From the NCBI GenBank assembly GCA_039029535.1, contig JBCCFW010000037.1:1-48720 (forward strand): 48,720 nucleotides of DNA. Reading direction: 5' to 3'. This document shows positions 40,543 to 48,720 of the stretch, one piece after another; position 1 is the stretch's first letter, and every line of letters starts with the position of its first letter. The notes beneath the pieces were generated by a model. It worked only from the letters and a program-made list of their open reading frames with translations, did no database searches and was not told the origin of the DNA. This DNA is from JBCCFW01 sp039029535 (lineage in GTDB: Bacteria; Acidobacteriota; JBCCFW01). The translations under genes were made by a program, and so were the position numbers.

Positions 40543-42270
40543 ATGGACTCAGCTCGTCTCACGCCACTCGCACGTTTCGCCGGTCTCGTGCTGGTCGTCG
40601 GCTTGCTCGCCGTTCCGGCCAAGGCGGCCGGAATCGCGTACGCCGACTTCGCCGACACGACCGGTCTCTCCGTCAACGGGAGCGGCTTCACGCTCGACAA
40701 CGGCGTCGACTCCGGTGAGGTCCTGCGTCTCGCCTTCACCGGCAACCGCGGCACGGCCTTCACCGAGGACGAGGTCTGCCTGAACAGCTTCAGCACGACC
40801 TTCGCCGTCCGCATCTCGAACCCGAGCGGTGGGGCCGATCCGTCCGGTCAGAACGGAGCCGACGGGATGACCTTCGTCCTCCACGGCGACGATCCGACCT
40901 CCGTCGGCATCGGTGGCGGCGAGCTCGGTCTCGGCGGCATCACGCCCAGCGTGGCCGTCGAGCTCGACATCTGGCAGAACGGCTGGGATCCCGACTCCAA
41001 CCACGTCGGCGTGAACATCAACGGCTCGACCGTCAGCCTCGTCACCGCGCCGGTGGCGGGTCGCTTCGACGACGGCGAGCTCTGGACGATCTGGATCGAC
41101 TACGACGGCGTCGACCTCGACATCCGCGTCGACCCGACCGGCGTGCGTCCCGCCTCGCCGACCCTGAGCGTGGCCCTCGACATCGGCGACCTTCTCGGCT
41201 CGGACACGGGACACGCCGGCTTCACCGCCTCGGTCGGCGCCTCGGCTGCCGACCACGACGTCGTGAGCTGGAGCTACCAGGGCTACTGCGCCTGCGACGC
41301 CGACGGCTTCGAGTGTGGCGACGACGCGGGCGGCACGATGGACGCGGTCTTCCAGGGCGCGATCTTCACGGTCGTCGGCTCACCGGGTCCGGCCGTCCTC
41401 TTCGCCACCGACGCCCCGACCTGTGAGGACGACGATCTCCAGGCGCCGGGCTACGGCATCGACAACGTCGCGGACCAGGGCAACGTGCTCATCGTTCAGG
41501 AGACGAGCAGCGACTGCCTGCGCGACGACGAGGCCGACGGCGGCACGCTCACCTTCGACTTCATCCGACCCATCGACTTCGTCTCGGTCGGTCTCCTCGA
41601 CGTCGACGAGGCAGGCGGCACGGTCACCGTCATCGCTCCGGGCGCCGTGCCCTGCGTGGCCGACATCCCCGCCCTCGATGACAACAACTGGCAGGAGGTC
41701 GCCTGCGAGCTGTCCGGCGTGACGCAGGTGATCGTCGAGCTGGCTGGGAGCGGCGCGGTCACCGGCTTCGGCTGCGCTTCGGGCTCACCTCGTCCAGCCA
41801 TGCAGGAAGTCGTCGGCACGGGCGTGAGCGCTTCGGGCGTGGAGCTTCAGCTCGACGCGTACGGACACGAGAGCGGCTGGGCGACCGGTGAGCTGTCGCT
41901 GTCCGCGCCGGCTCTCCTCGAGGGCAGACGCGCCGACCGCGCGTCGCGTCGTGTCGAGACCTTGCGTCGCGAGCGAGCGTTGGGCTCGCGTCGAGATGCG
42001 CGAAGCTCGTCGCGACGTGGTCCCGTCGTCACCGGCCACGAGCTGCGGGGACGGGTCTCCGAGATGACTTGGAGCGACGGTCGGCTCGTCGTGCGTGGCG
42101 ATGCGACCTGGAACGGCGCGGGACGTCACGGCTTCGAGCTGCGTCTCCACGACGGCGGCGCGCAGGAGCCCGACCGCTTCGTGCTGACCGTTCGGGCCCC
42201 GGGCGGTGCCGTCGTCGCGACCTTCGATGAAGTGCTCGTCGAAGACCGCCTGTTCCGCACCCGGTTCTGA
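40543..42270 (+). CDS. Secreted L-type (legume-like) lectin protein
   Basis: 575 residues. Signal peptide: LVLVVGLLAVPAKA. Residues about 28-245 form a legume-type lectin fold: SFSTTFAVRISNPSGG, GADGMTFVLHGDDPTSVGIG, GITPSVAVELDIWQNGWDP and HVGVNINGSTVSL, which include the conserved aspartate/asparagine calcium and sugar-binding positions. A second domain (about 247-410; TCEDDDLQAPGYGIDNVADQ ... GSGAVTGFGCASG) is clearly related to a domain of the collagen-like protein at 15369-19280. The C-terminal 150 residues are Arg/Ser-rich and end in a beta-rich part. It probably binds carbohydrate outside the cell. ATG at 40543 follows AGGGGGAAG. The gene starts 47 bases after repeat copy C. Confidence 0.85.
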   Translation: MDSARLTPLARFAGLVLVVGLLAVPAKAAGIAYADFADTTGLSVNGSGFTLDNGVDSGEVLRLAFTGNRGTAFTEDEVCLNSFSTTFAVRISNPSGGADPSGQNGADGMTFVLHGDDPTSVGIGGGELGLGGITPSVAVELDIWQNGWDPDSNHVGVNINGSTVSLVTAPVAGRFDDGELWTIWIDYDGVDLDIRVDPTGVRPASPTLSVALDIGDLLGSDTGHAGFTASVGASAADHDVVSWSYQGYCACDADGFECGDDAGGTMDAVFQGAIFTVVGSPGPAVLFATDAPTCEDDDLQAPGYGIDNVADQGNVLIVQETSSDCLRDDEADGGTLTFDFIRPIDFVSVGLLDVDEAGGTVTVIAPGAVPCVADIPALDDNNWQEVACELSGVTQVIVELAGSGAVTGFGCASGSPRPAMQEVVGTGVSASGVELQLDAYGHESGWATGELSLSAPALLEGRRADRASRRVETLRRERALGSRRDARSSSRRGPVVTGHELRGRVSEMTWSDGRLVVRGDATWNGAGRHGFELRLHDGGAQEPDRFVLTVRAPGGAVVATFDEVLVEDRLFRTRF

Positions 42271-42284
42271 GGTCTGCAGAGCTC

Positions 42285-42310
42285 GGGCCGGCGGGGCAGC
42301 CCGCCGGTCC
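42285..42310. terminator. Terminator-like hairpin between convergent genes
   Basis: CCGGCGGG-GCAG-CCCGCCGG, extended outwards by GGG/TCC (one G-U). It begins 15 bases after the lectin stop codon and 21 bases before the end of the convergent gene; a weaker CCTGA/TCAGG pair follows. It could stop transcription from both sides. Confidence 0.7.
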
Positions 42311-42331
42311 CTTGCCGCCCTGACGGATCGC

Positions 42332-42814
42332 TCAGGGTGAGAAAGCCCGATCGCCGTCGCAGACAGCCACCACTCGGTGACCGTTCATGACGATGCCGAG
42401 ACCGTGCTCCTCGTCCCACGCGCACCGGAACAGGAAGCCGAGCACGGGCGTGCCGTCGGCGAGCGGGGAGTGGAGGTAGAGGGTGTTCAGGCGGAGGAGA
42501 GGGCGGAGCTCCTCCGCGGTGGTGACGTCCGGCATGAGCTCGACCTTCTCCGAGCCATCGTAGTCGTAGAGGGCTTGCCGATTCGGGTACTCGGCGAGGA
42601 GCCCGGTCATCAGCGACTCGCGAAGGGACTCCTGATGATCGACGAGCCACTGGACGAGCAGCAGGTCGCCTTGGTTCGGGGGACTGTCCTCCGACTCGCT
42701 GGGGGCGAACACGACACGGGCCCGAGGCTCTCGAAACAAGTCTCGCCAGGCGGGGAGATCCACCTGGGTCTCCCAGTCGTGTCCGTCCCACCTGAAGTCG
42801 TCGAGTGTCGGCAT
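42332..42814 (-). CDS. Small protein resembling DUF6985-type family (possible immunity protein)
   Basis: 160 residues, cytoplasmic. MPTLDDFRWDGHDWETQVDL, LLVQWLVDHQESLRESLMTG, LNTLYLHSPLADGTPVLGFL and the end FRCAWDEEHGLGIVMNGHRV followed by a short strand. The W-D-x-EHGLG block near the C-terminus is what I recall from the DUF6985 family, which includes predicted immunity proteins of polymorphic toxin systems; the assignment is tentative. ATG at 42814 has GGGAGGGC upstream. It starts ten bases after the 42825 gene ends, so the two are probably one operon. No toxin gene is in the window. Confidence 0.68.
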   Translation of the reverse strand: MPTLDDFRWDGHDWETQVDLPAWRDLFREPRARVVFAPSESEDSPPNQGDLLLVQWLVDHQESLRESLMTGLLAEYPNRQALYDYDGSEKVELMPDVTTAEELRPLLRLNTLYLHSPLADGTPVLGFLFRCAWDEEHGLGIVMNGHRVVAVCDGDRAFSP

Positions 42815-42824
42815 CAGCCCTCCC

Positions 42825-43595
42825 TCACGGCTGCTCGCGGAGTCTCGCCTCGATCGAGATCCCTGCTCCGCAGCTCGGACAGGTGCTCGTGCCTCCCAGC
42901 GTGAAGAGAGCACGAGTCAGGCTCTCGTGGCCCGACTCGCGCGCGAGCTCGACGAGACGTCTCAGGACGGTCGATGAGGGACCGGTCTCCGGCGCCTGCA
43001 CGACCTTCCGCTCGCCGATTGGATTCCATCGCTCGTCAGTCTCGGAGACGTCGATTGTTCCTGACTCCGACACCAACATGAGCAGGACCGCCTCGCAGTG
43101 CGAGCACGTGAGCGGCGCCCGGTCGTCGCCCACCTGATCGAGGACCCGCTCGAGGTGACCCTCACCGAGCACGCCGGCGAGCGCGGCGAGGAGGTAGAGC
43201 GCGGTCTTCGCGTCCGGCTCTTCGACGACGAGGACCGCGAGATCGTCGGCGAGCACGCTCAGGGCCGAGCGGTAGGCCTCGGCGAGATCCGGGAGTGGGG
43301 CCGGACCGTCTCGACTCGCGGCAATGGCCCCGACCAGACACCAGAGACGGCTCCGAGCACCGCGTGCTTGTCCCTGGCCGACAGCCACCAGGTGGGGGAC
43401 CGCGGCGAACGACGAGGAGTACACGGTGCCCTGGTGACAGAGACAGGACCAGAGGTCGTCCCAGACCGGATCGTCATCCACCCACGAGTCATGGCGTGGC
43501 AGTGCAGCGAGACGGCGCAGCATGTCCGGCACGTCGTCCGCCGGACCGTAGGCATGGCGCAGCTCGTGCCAGCGAGGAGAGTCGAGGGACAACAC
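42825..43595 (-). CDS. Uncharacterised helical protein with two Cys-x-x-Cys zinc-ribbon-like pairs
   Basis: 256 residues. The N-terminus SPRWHELRHAYGPADDVPDM and DDLWSCLCHQGTVYSSSFAA followed by VPHLVAVG is a pattern I know from a group of unassigned proteins in actinobacteria and myxobacteria. The protein is mostly helical (ARSRLWCLVGAIAASRDGPA; LYLLAALAGVLGEGHLERVL), like HEAT-type helical arrays. CSHCEA (about residue 168) and CPSCGA near the end (about 241) could bind zinc. The GTG at 43595 is the longest start; the next in-frame codon is TTG. No function can be stated, but its size and its small operon partner (42332) would fit an immunity or adaptor role. Confidence 0.62.
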   Translation of the reverse strand: MLSLDSPRWHELRHAYGPADDVPDMLRRLAALPRHDSWVDDDPVWDDLWSCLCHQGTVYSSSFAAVPHLVAVGQGQARGARSRLWCLVGAIAASRDGPAPLPDLAEAYRSALSVLADDLAVLVVEEPDAKTALYLLAALAGVLGEGHLERVLDQVGDDRAPLTCSHCEAVLLMLVSESGTIDVSETDERWNPIGERKVVQAPETGPSSTVLRRLVELARESGHESLTRALFTLGGTSTCPSCGAGISIEARLREQP

Positions 43596-43618
43596 CTGCC
43601 GACGTTAGCAGGTCGAGC

Positions 43619-44461
43619 TCAGGCCGGGGCCATCGTCTCCTCGAGCGCCTCGGCGAACTGCTCGGCGGTGAACGGCTTGCGGAGCAGGAACTGGGCTCCC
43701 GCTTCGTCGGCCATCGCCCGGGCGCTGTCGGAGCACTCCGAGGTGATGAGACCGAAGGGCATGTCCATCCCTTCGCGTCGCACCTGCTGGAGGAGCTCGA
43801 GCCCGCTCATCCGCGGCATGTTCCAGTCGCTCAGCACGAGGGCGGGTCGCTCCGCCCGGATGAGCTGGAGGGCCTCGAGCCCGTCGGACGCCTGGAGGAT
43901 CCCGTGGGCGCCGTGACCGGCCCAGCCGAGGTGACGCAAGACGATCATCCGCATCGACGTGCTGTCGTCGACGACGAGCACCTTCGAGGAGCGGCTCTCG
44001 CAGGTCTCCGTGACCGGGAGCTGCCAGGAGCACACCTCGAGACGATGACCGTCGCAGGTGAACGCCAGGCGCTCGCTGGCGAGGGCCGTCGACTGGTCTC
44101 GCTCGGACAGGGGACCGGCGACCGGAGGCGTCAACGTCGTCGAGGTGCCCAGCCCGGTCTTCACCGCGCCGCCGATGATGGTGCCGAGCTCTCCCAGGGT
44201 GTCGGCGAGCTGACGGTCGGTGAGCTCGCTGGGATCGATCGCCAGCATGAGGCGGGCCGCTCGCAGCAAGAGCTCGCGATCGCAGGAGAGGGTGAGGGCT
44301 CCGTTCCAGCTTCCGCGGAAGCCCACGGTGATCGTCGGCCGGGCCGCCTGCTCGTCCTCGTCGACCGGGCTCTGGCAGGGACTGAGCCCACAGCCGAGCC
44401 AGGTCGTCCACACGTCGCCGATGGCGCGCTCGAGAACCGCGTGATCTAGGATGTCGGACAT
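43619..44461 (-). CDS. CheX-like domain fused to CheY-type receiver domain
   Basis: 280 residues. Residues 1-150 resemble the chemotaxis phosphatase CheX/CheC fold: RPTITVGFRGSWNGALTLSC, LMLAIDPSELTDRQLADTLG and ELGTIIGGAVKTGL. The catalytic E-x-x-N of CheX (ELxN) appears as E91-L-G-T94, so the asparagine is replaced and phosphatase activity is doubtful. Residues 158-280 form a receiver domain: acidic pocket D165-D166, phosphorylation site D212 in SDWNMPRMSG, T240 in FGLITSE and K262 in LLRKPF. The protein probably senses a kinase signal and couples it to its own CheX-like part. ATG at 44461 with GGGAG upstream. No chemotaxis genes lie nearby. Confidence 0.84.
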   Translation of the reverse strand: MSDILDHAVLERAIGDVWTTWLGCGLSPCQSPVDEDEQAARPTITVGFRGSWNGALTLSCDRELLLRAARLMLAIDPSELTDRQLADTLGELGTIIGGAVKTGLGTSTTLTPPVAGPLSERDQSTALASERLAFTCDGHRLEVCSWQLPVTETCESRSSKVLVVDDSTSMRMIVLRHLGWAGHGAHGILQASDGLEALQLIRAERPALVLSDWNMPRMSGLELLQQVRREGMDMPFGLITSECSDSARAMADEAGAQFLLRKPFTAEQFAEALEETMAPA

Positions 44462-44571
44462 CGAAGAGCTCCCGTGGTGGGGACCCGGACCGCCAGGCCC
44501 TCCTCTCTCGGGTGCTTTCGGCGGTGAGAGGGAAGGGCTGAAGGTCCCGGGAGCTCGCCGGGACGATGCGG

Positions 44572-47500
44572 CTACCTGGCGCGGACCTCCACGGTCTTCA
44601 CGAGCCTCTCGCCGTTGCGGAGGAGCACGGTCTCGACCGCCTGACCAGGCTTCAGCTTCTTCAGGAGCCCTGAGAAGCCACGCAGGTCCGTGAGCGGCTC
44701 ACCGGCGATGGAGAGGAGGACGTCACCCGCGGCCAGCCCGGCGGCTTCGGCGGGACCGCCCGCCACGAGCGACTCGATCCGCACTCCCTGACCCTCCCAG
44801 CCGAAGTCGGGGACCGTGCCGAAGGACACCCGGCGGCTGCCGGCCGACGCGGGCCGGGTCGTCGGAGCCGCCATCGCGCCCTCGATGCGGGAGGCCATCG
44901 GCGTCGCCCGCTCGAGGAGGAAGCCCACCGCCTCCTTCACGAAGGCGGCCACCGACACGAGACCCGCGCCGTCGATCCCGTCGGCCGTGTCGCTCGGCCG
45001 GTGGTAGTCGGCGTGGACGCCGGTGAAGACCTGCACGGCCGGGATGCCCTCGTCGATGAAGCTCGCCTGGTCCGAGCCCTCGGCACCGCCGGGCACGATC
45101 TTGGGCTCGACGCCCGTCACGTAGCCACAGCCCCGGAAGACGTGCGGCCACTCGTCGGCCGTGCCCGTCCCGTGCACGCTGAGCTTGCCGCCGAAGAGAC
45201 GACCGACGGCGTCGAGGTTGATCATCGAGTGGACCTGGTCGAGCGGCAGGGTCGGGTTCTTCACGTAGTGACGCGAGCCGTGACGACCGCTCTCCTCGGC
45301 GCCGAAGGCCACGACGACGAGGTTGCGCGAGCCACCGCCTTCGGAGACGAGCACGCGGGCCAGCTCGAGCAGGACCGCCACGCCGCTGGCGTTGTCGTCG
45401 GCTCCTGGGTGGATCCGTCCTTCGTCACCGGAGTGAACGTCCGGCCAGCCGCGACCCAGGTGATCGTGATGCGCTCCGAGGACGACCGACTGTTCTCCCC
45501 AACTGTCCTTCGAGCCGGGGAGGACGCCGACGACGTTGCGTGCGGTCACCGGCCGACCGCCCGGGCCGTCACTCACGGTGAAGCTCTGGAACCAGGTGCC
45601 GTCGTCGCCACCGGGCTGGAGCCCGATCTCCGCCATCGCCCGCGCGACGTACTCCGCCGCCGCGGCACCGCCGGCGGTCCCGAGGCCGCGTCCCTCGCGC
45701 TCGGGGGCGGCGAGCCACTCGACGTGGCTCATGAGCTTGCGCTCGGAGAACACCGGCGGCAGCTCGGCCAGCGCCTGACGCTTCTCGGTGGGCACCAGGC
45801 GGGGCTGATCGCCGAGGTGCACGACCAGCGGCGAGTCGTGGACGGGCCACTGACCCTTGACCACGTTGGTCGGCTCGTCGCCCTGGAAAGCGAGGTAGGA
45901 GTACTTGCCGTAGTGAGGGAGCTTGCGTGCGAGCCCGGGCGCGGCGGCGTCGGGGCCGAGCGCGATCCAGCCGACCGCCCGCTCGAGGTTCGACGGGTGA
46001 CGCAGGATGGCGACCACCGAATGATCCTCCCGGTCGACGGTCTCGCCGGCGAGCGTGACCCGGCCGGCTCGCCGGTCGGCCGAGAGACCGAGGCTCTCCC
46101 CGTGGGCGAGGAGCTCGGAGAGGAAGCGGTTCGAGTGACCGAGCAGCCAGAGCGAGCGATCGCGCGGCAGCGCGTCGAGCTCGGTGTCGGCGACGACCTC
46201 GATCGAGTGGGCGTCGCTCTGCCAGCTCGCGACGAGCTGCTCGTGCAGGGCGCGCTCGGCTGGGTCGGAGCCGGGGACCACCGCCAGGATCGACGGCTCA
46301 CCGAAGAGCTGGCCGATGGAGGCCGGCGTCTCCCGAGGATCGAGCCGACGGAAGAGATCGAAAGACGGATCGGCCGCCACGCTCAGGGGCGCGGCGTCGA
46401 GGACGAGGTCGAATTCCCGACTCGAGCTCGAGGTCGAGACCACGTGGGTTTCGGCACCATCCTGGGTGAGCACGCGCAGGGGCACGTCCAGGTCGTAGGG
46501 AGCCTCGGCTTGCACCTGGTCGAGCCGACCGGTGAGTCGATGACGACTTCCGTCGCGACGCGACCGCATTTTGGTCAGGGCCAGCTCCGGTGCGCCGGTG
46601 CGTTCGATCCACTGCGCGAAGAACGGACCGAGCTCCTCGTCGACCTGGTCCTCGAAGGCCGCCTCGATGTCGGCCCAGGACGCCCGTTGCCCGAGCTGCT
46701 CGCGGTAGAAGGCGGCGAGGGCCGCGCGGAAGGCGTCGTCGCCGACTTTGCGTCGGAGCTGATGGAAGGTCATCAGCGCCTTGCCGTAGCCGACGGCCTC
46801 GGTCGCCGCGCTGTGACGCGAGCGGAACTCGGTGAGAGGGAAATCGCGACTCTCACGCACGTAGTTGCGGTACTTCTGCAGCGTGTTGCGTCGGTAGTCC
46901 GCGCCCCGCTCGCGCTGCTCCTGGACGAGATGGTCGGCCATGTAGGCCGTCAGGCCCTCGCACCAGTTGCCCTCCTTCGACTCGACGTAGACCGAGTTGC
47001 CCCACCAGTCGTGGAGGATCTCGTGGGGGAAGGACGAGTGGAGGATGAAGGGCATGCGAATGACCTGCGGGCCGAGCAGGGTGAAGGACGGCATGCCGAA
47101 GCCCGTCTCCCAGAAGTTCTCGACGAGGGCGAACTTAGAGTAGGGATGCGGGCCGATGAGCCGACGGTACATCTCGAGATAGCGTGCCGCCGTGTCGAGG
47201 TACTTGCGTGACAGCGCGTCGTCGCGCTCGTGGAGGTAGGTCAGCACCTCCGTGTCACCGGCCCGGTCACGCGCGACGACCAGCGGTCCGCCGACGAGGT
47301 AGACCTGCTCGACCGAGAGCTCGGAGGTCCAGCGTGCGAGCCCCTGGCCGTCGTTGGAGGTGCCGGCACCCTGGCTGATGACGTGCCAGTCGGCTGGAAT
47401 GCTCACCTCCATCTCGAAGTCGATGAGCTGGTCGCCGAAGCGTGGGATCCAGCCGCTACCGCCGTCGAGGTACACGCCCTGGCTTCCGACGATTCCGCGG

Positions 47501-48720
47501 GTGGAACGGAACCCGCGGCTGTACTCCTCCGAGAGATCGCCCAGGGCGTCGTTGATGGTGCCGTTGGCGCTGAGCGTGAGGACGCCGTCGGCAGGCATGG
47601 TCTTGACGGCGTAGCGGACGAGGCTGCCGTCGTCGGTGGTGCCGACGCGGGTCAGGCGCGGCCGACTGCTGCGGATGCGGAGGTCGGGGCTGAGGCTCAG
47701 CTCCAGGCCGTCGCGTCGCAGCGACTCGGGGAGCTGAATGGTGTCCGTGACCGTGAGGCGATTGCGCGAGGGCTGCAGCTCGACCGTCAGCCGGTGGTGG
47801 ATCGGATCCTCGGCCTCGGCCGTCGCCGAGCCCGGCGTGAGGACCTCTCGGCCACCGAGACCCGGCAGCCACTGGAAGGTCATCTCGTCCTCGAGGCTTC
47901 GCACGCGACGCTGCAAGGACTGAACGGTCCCGGCGTCGGCGGCGAACTCGGCGGGCACGAGCAGGATGTTCCGACGGCCCTCTTCCTTCAGCGTGCTCAG
48001 CACCGTGATCAGGCCGCGCTCGCCGGGGTCGGTCGTCGCCACGCGCATGCGATGGAAGCGGCTCTTCTTGGTGAGCGGGTCGTCCTCCTGCACCTCCAGC
48101 CAGCGTTGCTCGAGCTCGGCGCTCGAGCCACGGGGCAAGACGACCACCGTCGTGCCGCCGAAAGGCCCCGGGCAAGGAGGGAGAGAGCCGGTCGCCCGGA
48201 ACATCTCGGGTTTCAGCTCGGTCGTGATCTCCTCGGCCGTGCCGTCGGTCGGTGCCGCGTCGACCACCGCCACCGGGAGGTCGTTCTCGGTCAGGGCACG
48301 CAGCGCGAGCAGTCGCGCCCAGTGACGCTTGCGGGGCGAGTCGTCCTCGTCGACGACGAGGTACTTGCGGCCCTCCGGGCTTGGAGCGGGACGCGATCCG
48401 AGGTCGAGCGAGCGGCGGACGAGGTTCTCGGCCTGCATCTCGATCTCCCAAGGGTCGTCGGTGGGATCGAGCAGCTCGTTGTCGAGACCGACCGAGGCTT
48501 GGGCTGCGAGCTCGTCGGCCCACCAGCTCTGGCCGTCGCCCGCCGTCACGACGGTGAGACGTCGGTCGGTGACGGCGTCCTCGTCGCGGTACTCGGGCAG
48601 GGGGAGCGGGAAGTCGGAGAGCTTGGCGTAGCGCCGCGGTCCCAGTGCCACCGAGCGCGTCGCGATGCGGTCGGTGAGCAGGGTGGCGGCGGCGACCACC
48701 GTCGCCCCGGTGCCCTCGCC
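44572..48720 (-). CDS. Giant peptidase: M1 aminopeptidase-like, M28 aminopeptidase and PDZ domains (5' end outside window)
   Basis: At least 1382 residues; the frame runs open past the right edge, so the start is missing (the GTG at 48699 is internal or chance). Visible parts in order: a beta-rich N-terminal portion, an M1-type domain with zinc motif HEILHDWWGN (46996-47025) and the third ligand E 18 residues later in WCEGLTAYMA, then an M28 domain with ligand blocks AHHDHLG (45456-45474), GADDNASG, FGAEESGRHG, MINLDAVGR and HADYHRPSDT, and a C-terminal PDZ domain (VRIESLVAGGPAEAAGLAAG, DVLLSIAGEPL). Both active sites look complete. Role: stepwise degradation of peptides, probably in periplasm or outside; the PDZ may recruit substrate. 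It is unusual for both peptidase types to be in one chain. Confidence 0.88.
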   Translation of the reverse strand, partial: GEGTGATVVAAATLLTDRIATRSVALGPRRYAKLSDFPLPLPEYRDEDAVTDRRLTVVTAGDGQSWWADELAAQASVGLDNELLDPTDDPWEIEMQAENLVRRSLDLGSRPAPSPEGRKYLVVDEDDSPRKRHWARLLALRALTENDLPVAVVDAAPTDGTAEEITTELKPEMFRATGSLPPCPGPFGGTTVVVLPRGSSAELEQRWLEVQEDDPLTKKSRFHRMRVATTDPGERGLITVLSTLKEEGRRNILLVPAEFAADAGTVQSLQRRVRSLEDEMTFQWLPGLGGREVLTPGSATAEAEDPIHHRLTVELQPSRNRLTVTDTIQLPESLRRDGLELSLSPDLRIRSSRPRLTRVGTTDDGSLVRYAVKTMPADGVLTLSANGTINDALGDLSEEYSRGFRSTRGIVGSQGVYLDGGSGWIPRFGDQLIDFEMEVSIPADWHVISQGAGTSNDGQGLARWTSELSVEQVYLVGGPLVVARDRAGDTEVLTYLHERDDALSRKYLDTAARYLEMYRRLIGPHPYSKFALVENFWETGFGMPSFTLLGPQVIRMPFILHSSFPHEILHDWWGNSVYVESKEGNWCEGLTAYMADHLVQEQRERGADYRRNTLQKYRNYVRESRDFPLTEFRSRHSAATEAVGYGKALMTFHQLRRKVGDDAFRAALAAFYREQLGQRASWADIEAAFEDQVDEELGPFFAQWIERTGAPELALTKMRSRRDGSRHRLTGRLDQVQAEAPYDLDVPLRVLTQDGAETHVVSTSSSSREFDLVLDAAPLSVAADPSFDLFRRLDPRETPASIGQLFGEPSILAVVPGSDPAERALHEQLVASWQSDAHSIEVVADTELDALPRDRSLWLLGHSNRFLSELLAHGESLGLSADRRAGRVTLAGETVDREDHSVVAILRHPSNLERAVGWIALGPDAAAPGLARKLPHYGKYSYLAFQGDEPTNVVKGQWPVHDSPLVVHLGDQPRLVPTEKRQALAELPPVFSERKLMSHVEWLAAPEREGRGLGTAGGAAAAEYVARAMAEIGLQPGGDDGTWFQSFTVSDGPGGRPVTARNVVGVLPGSKDSWGEQSVVLGAHHDHLGRGWPDVHSGDEGRIHPGADDNASGVAVLLELARVLVSEGGGSRNLVVVAFGAEESGRHGSRHYVKNPTLPLDQVHSMINLDAVGRLFGGKLSVHGTGTADEWPHVFRGCGYVTGVEPKIVPGGAEGSDQASFIDEGIPAVQVFTGVHADYHRPSDTADGIDGAGLVSVAAFVKEAVGFLLERATPMASRIEGAMAAPTTRPASAGSRRVSFGTVPDFGWEGQGVRIESLVAGGPAEAAGLAAGDVLLSIAGEPLTDLRGFSGLLKKLKPGQAVETVLLRNGERLVKTVEVRAR

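Noticed and set aside
1..48720. tRNA or rRNA genes
   Set aside because: I looked for T-loop (GGTTCGAATCC-like) and rRNA-like stretches on both strands and found none I could support.

Overview
The window is GC-rich bacterial chromosome (about 70% GC by eye). Gene content points to a complex, slow-growing type of bacterium such as a planctomycete or acidobacterium: TIGR02999-type ECF sigma factors beside very large Ser/Thr kinases with WD40 or STAND/TPR tails, big secreted proteins with FG-GAP, CSLREA, thrombospondin-3-like and dockerin-like segments, and a collagen-like protein. I cannot fix the phylum from sequence alone. Both ends cut through genes: a 3-hydroxyacyl-CoA dehydrogenase on the left and a giant M1/M28 peptidase on the right.

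Layout. 0-3.5 kb: dehydrogenase, a DUF697/SHOCT protein, a truncated repeat element and a membrane-anchored repeat protein. 3.5-10.8 kb: signalling block of STAND-type kinase, ECF sigma factor and WD40 kinase. 10.8-14.8 kb: a divergent stress/repair locus. A sigma-54 activator with a CARF-like sensor faces an operon rtcB-prfH-orf3, preceded by an almost perfect -24/-12 promoter; this is an RNA ligase plus damaged-ribosome release factor system with an extra, uncharacterised third gene. 14.8-19.3 kb: collagen-like secreted protein whose C-terminal trailer is cut off by one in-frame TAA. 19.6-23.6 kb: large acidic unknown protein, an Old Yellow Enzyme, then a decayed stretch with 45-bp tandem repeats and a VOC pseudogene. 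23.6-27.6 kb: lower-GC cluster of membrane protein, MORN-repeat protein, secreted protein and XRE/TPR regulator, all on the minus strand and probably acquired. 27.7-33.1 kb: DUF4253 lipoprotein, intact VOC protein and a second ECF sigma factor divergent from a second WD40 kinase. 33.2-42.3 kb: large secreted, probably surface or matrix proteins, plus a small VOC protein between two copies of a structured repeat element. 42.3-48.7 kb: two small proteins resembling toxin-immunity families, a CheX-like/receiver fusion and the M1-M28-PDZ peptidase.

The two observations I rate highest are (i) the CARF/sigma-54-controlled rtcB-prfH-orf3 operon, where the sequence shows the promoter, plausible upstream activator sites and a possible third repair component, and (ii) a dispersed element of about 185-260 bp present in three copies (one truncated), with long complementary ends and several helices supported by compensatory base changes. 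The copies lie next to ATGA or GTGA and resemble solitary HEARO/omega-RNA elements or a structured MITE, with no nuclease or transposase gene in the window.
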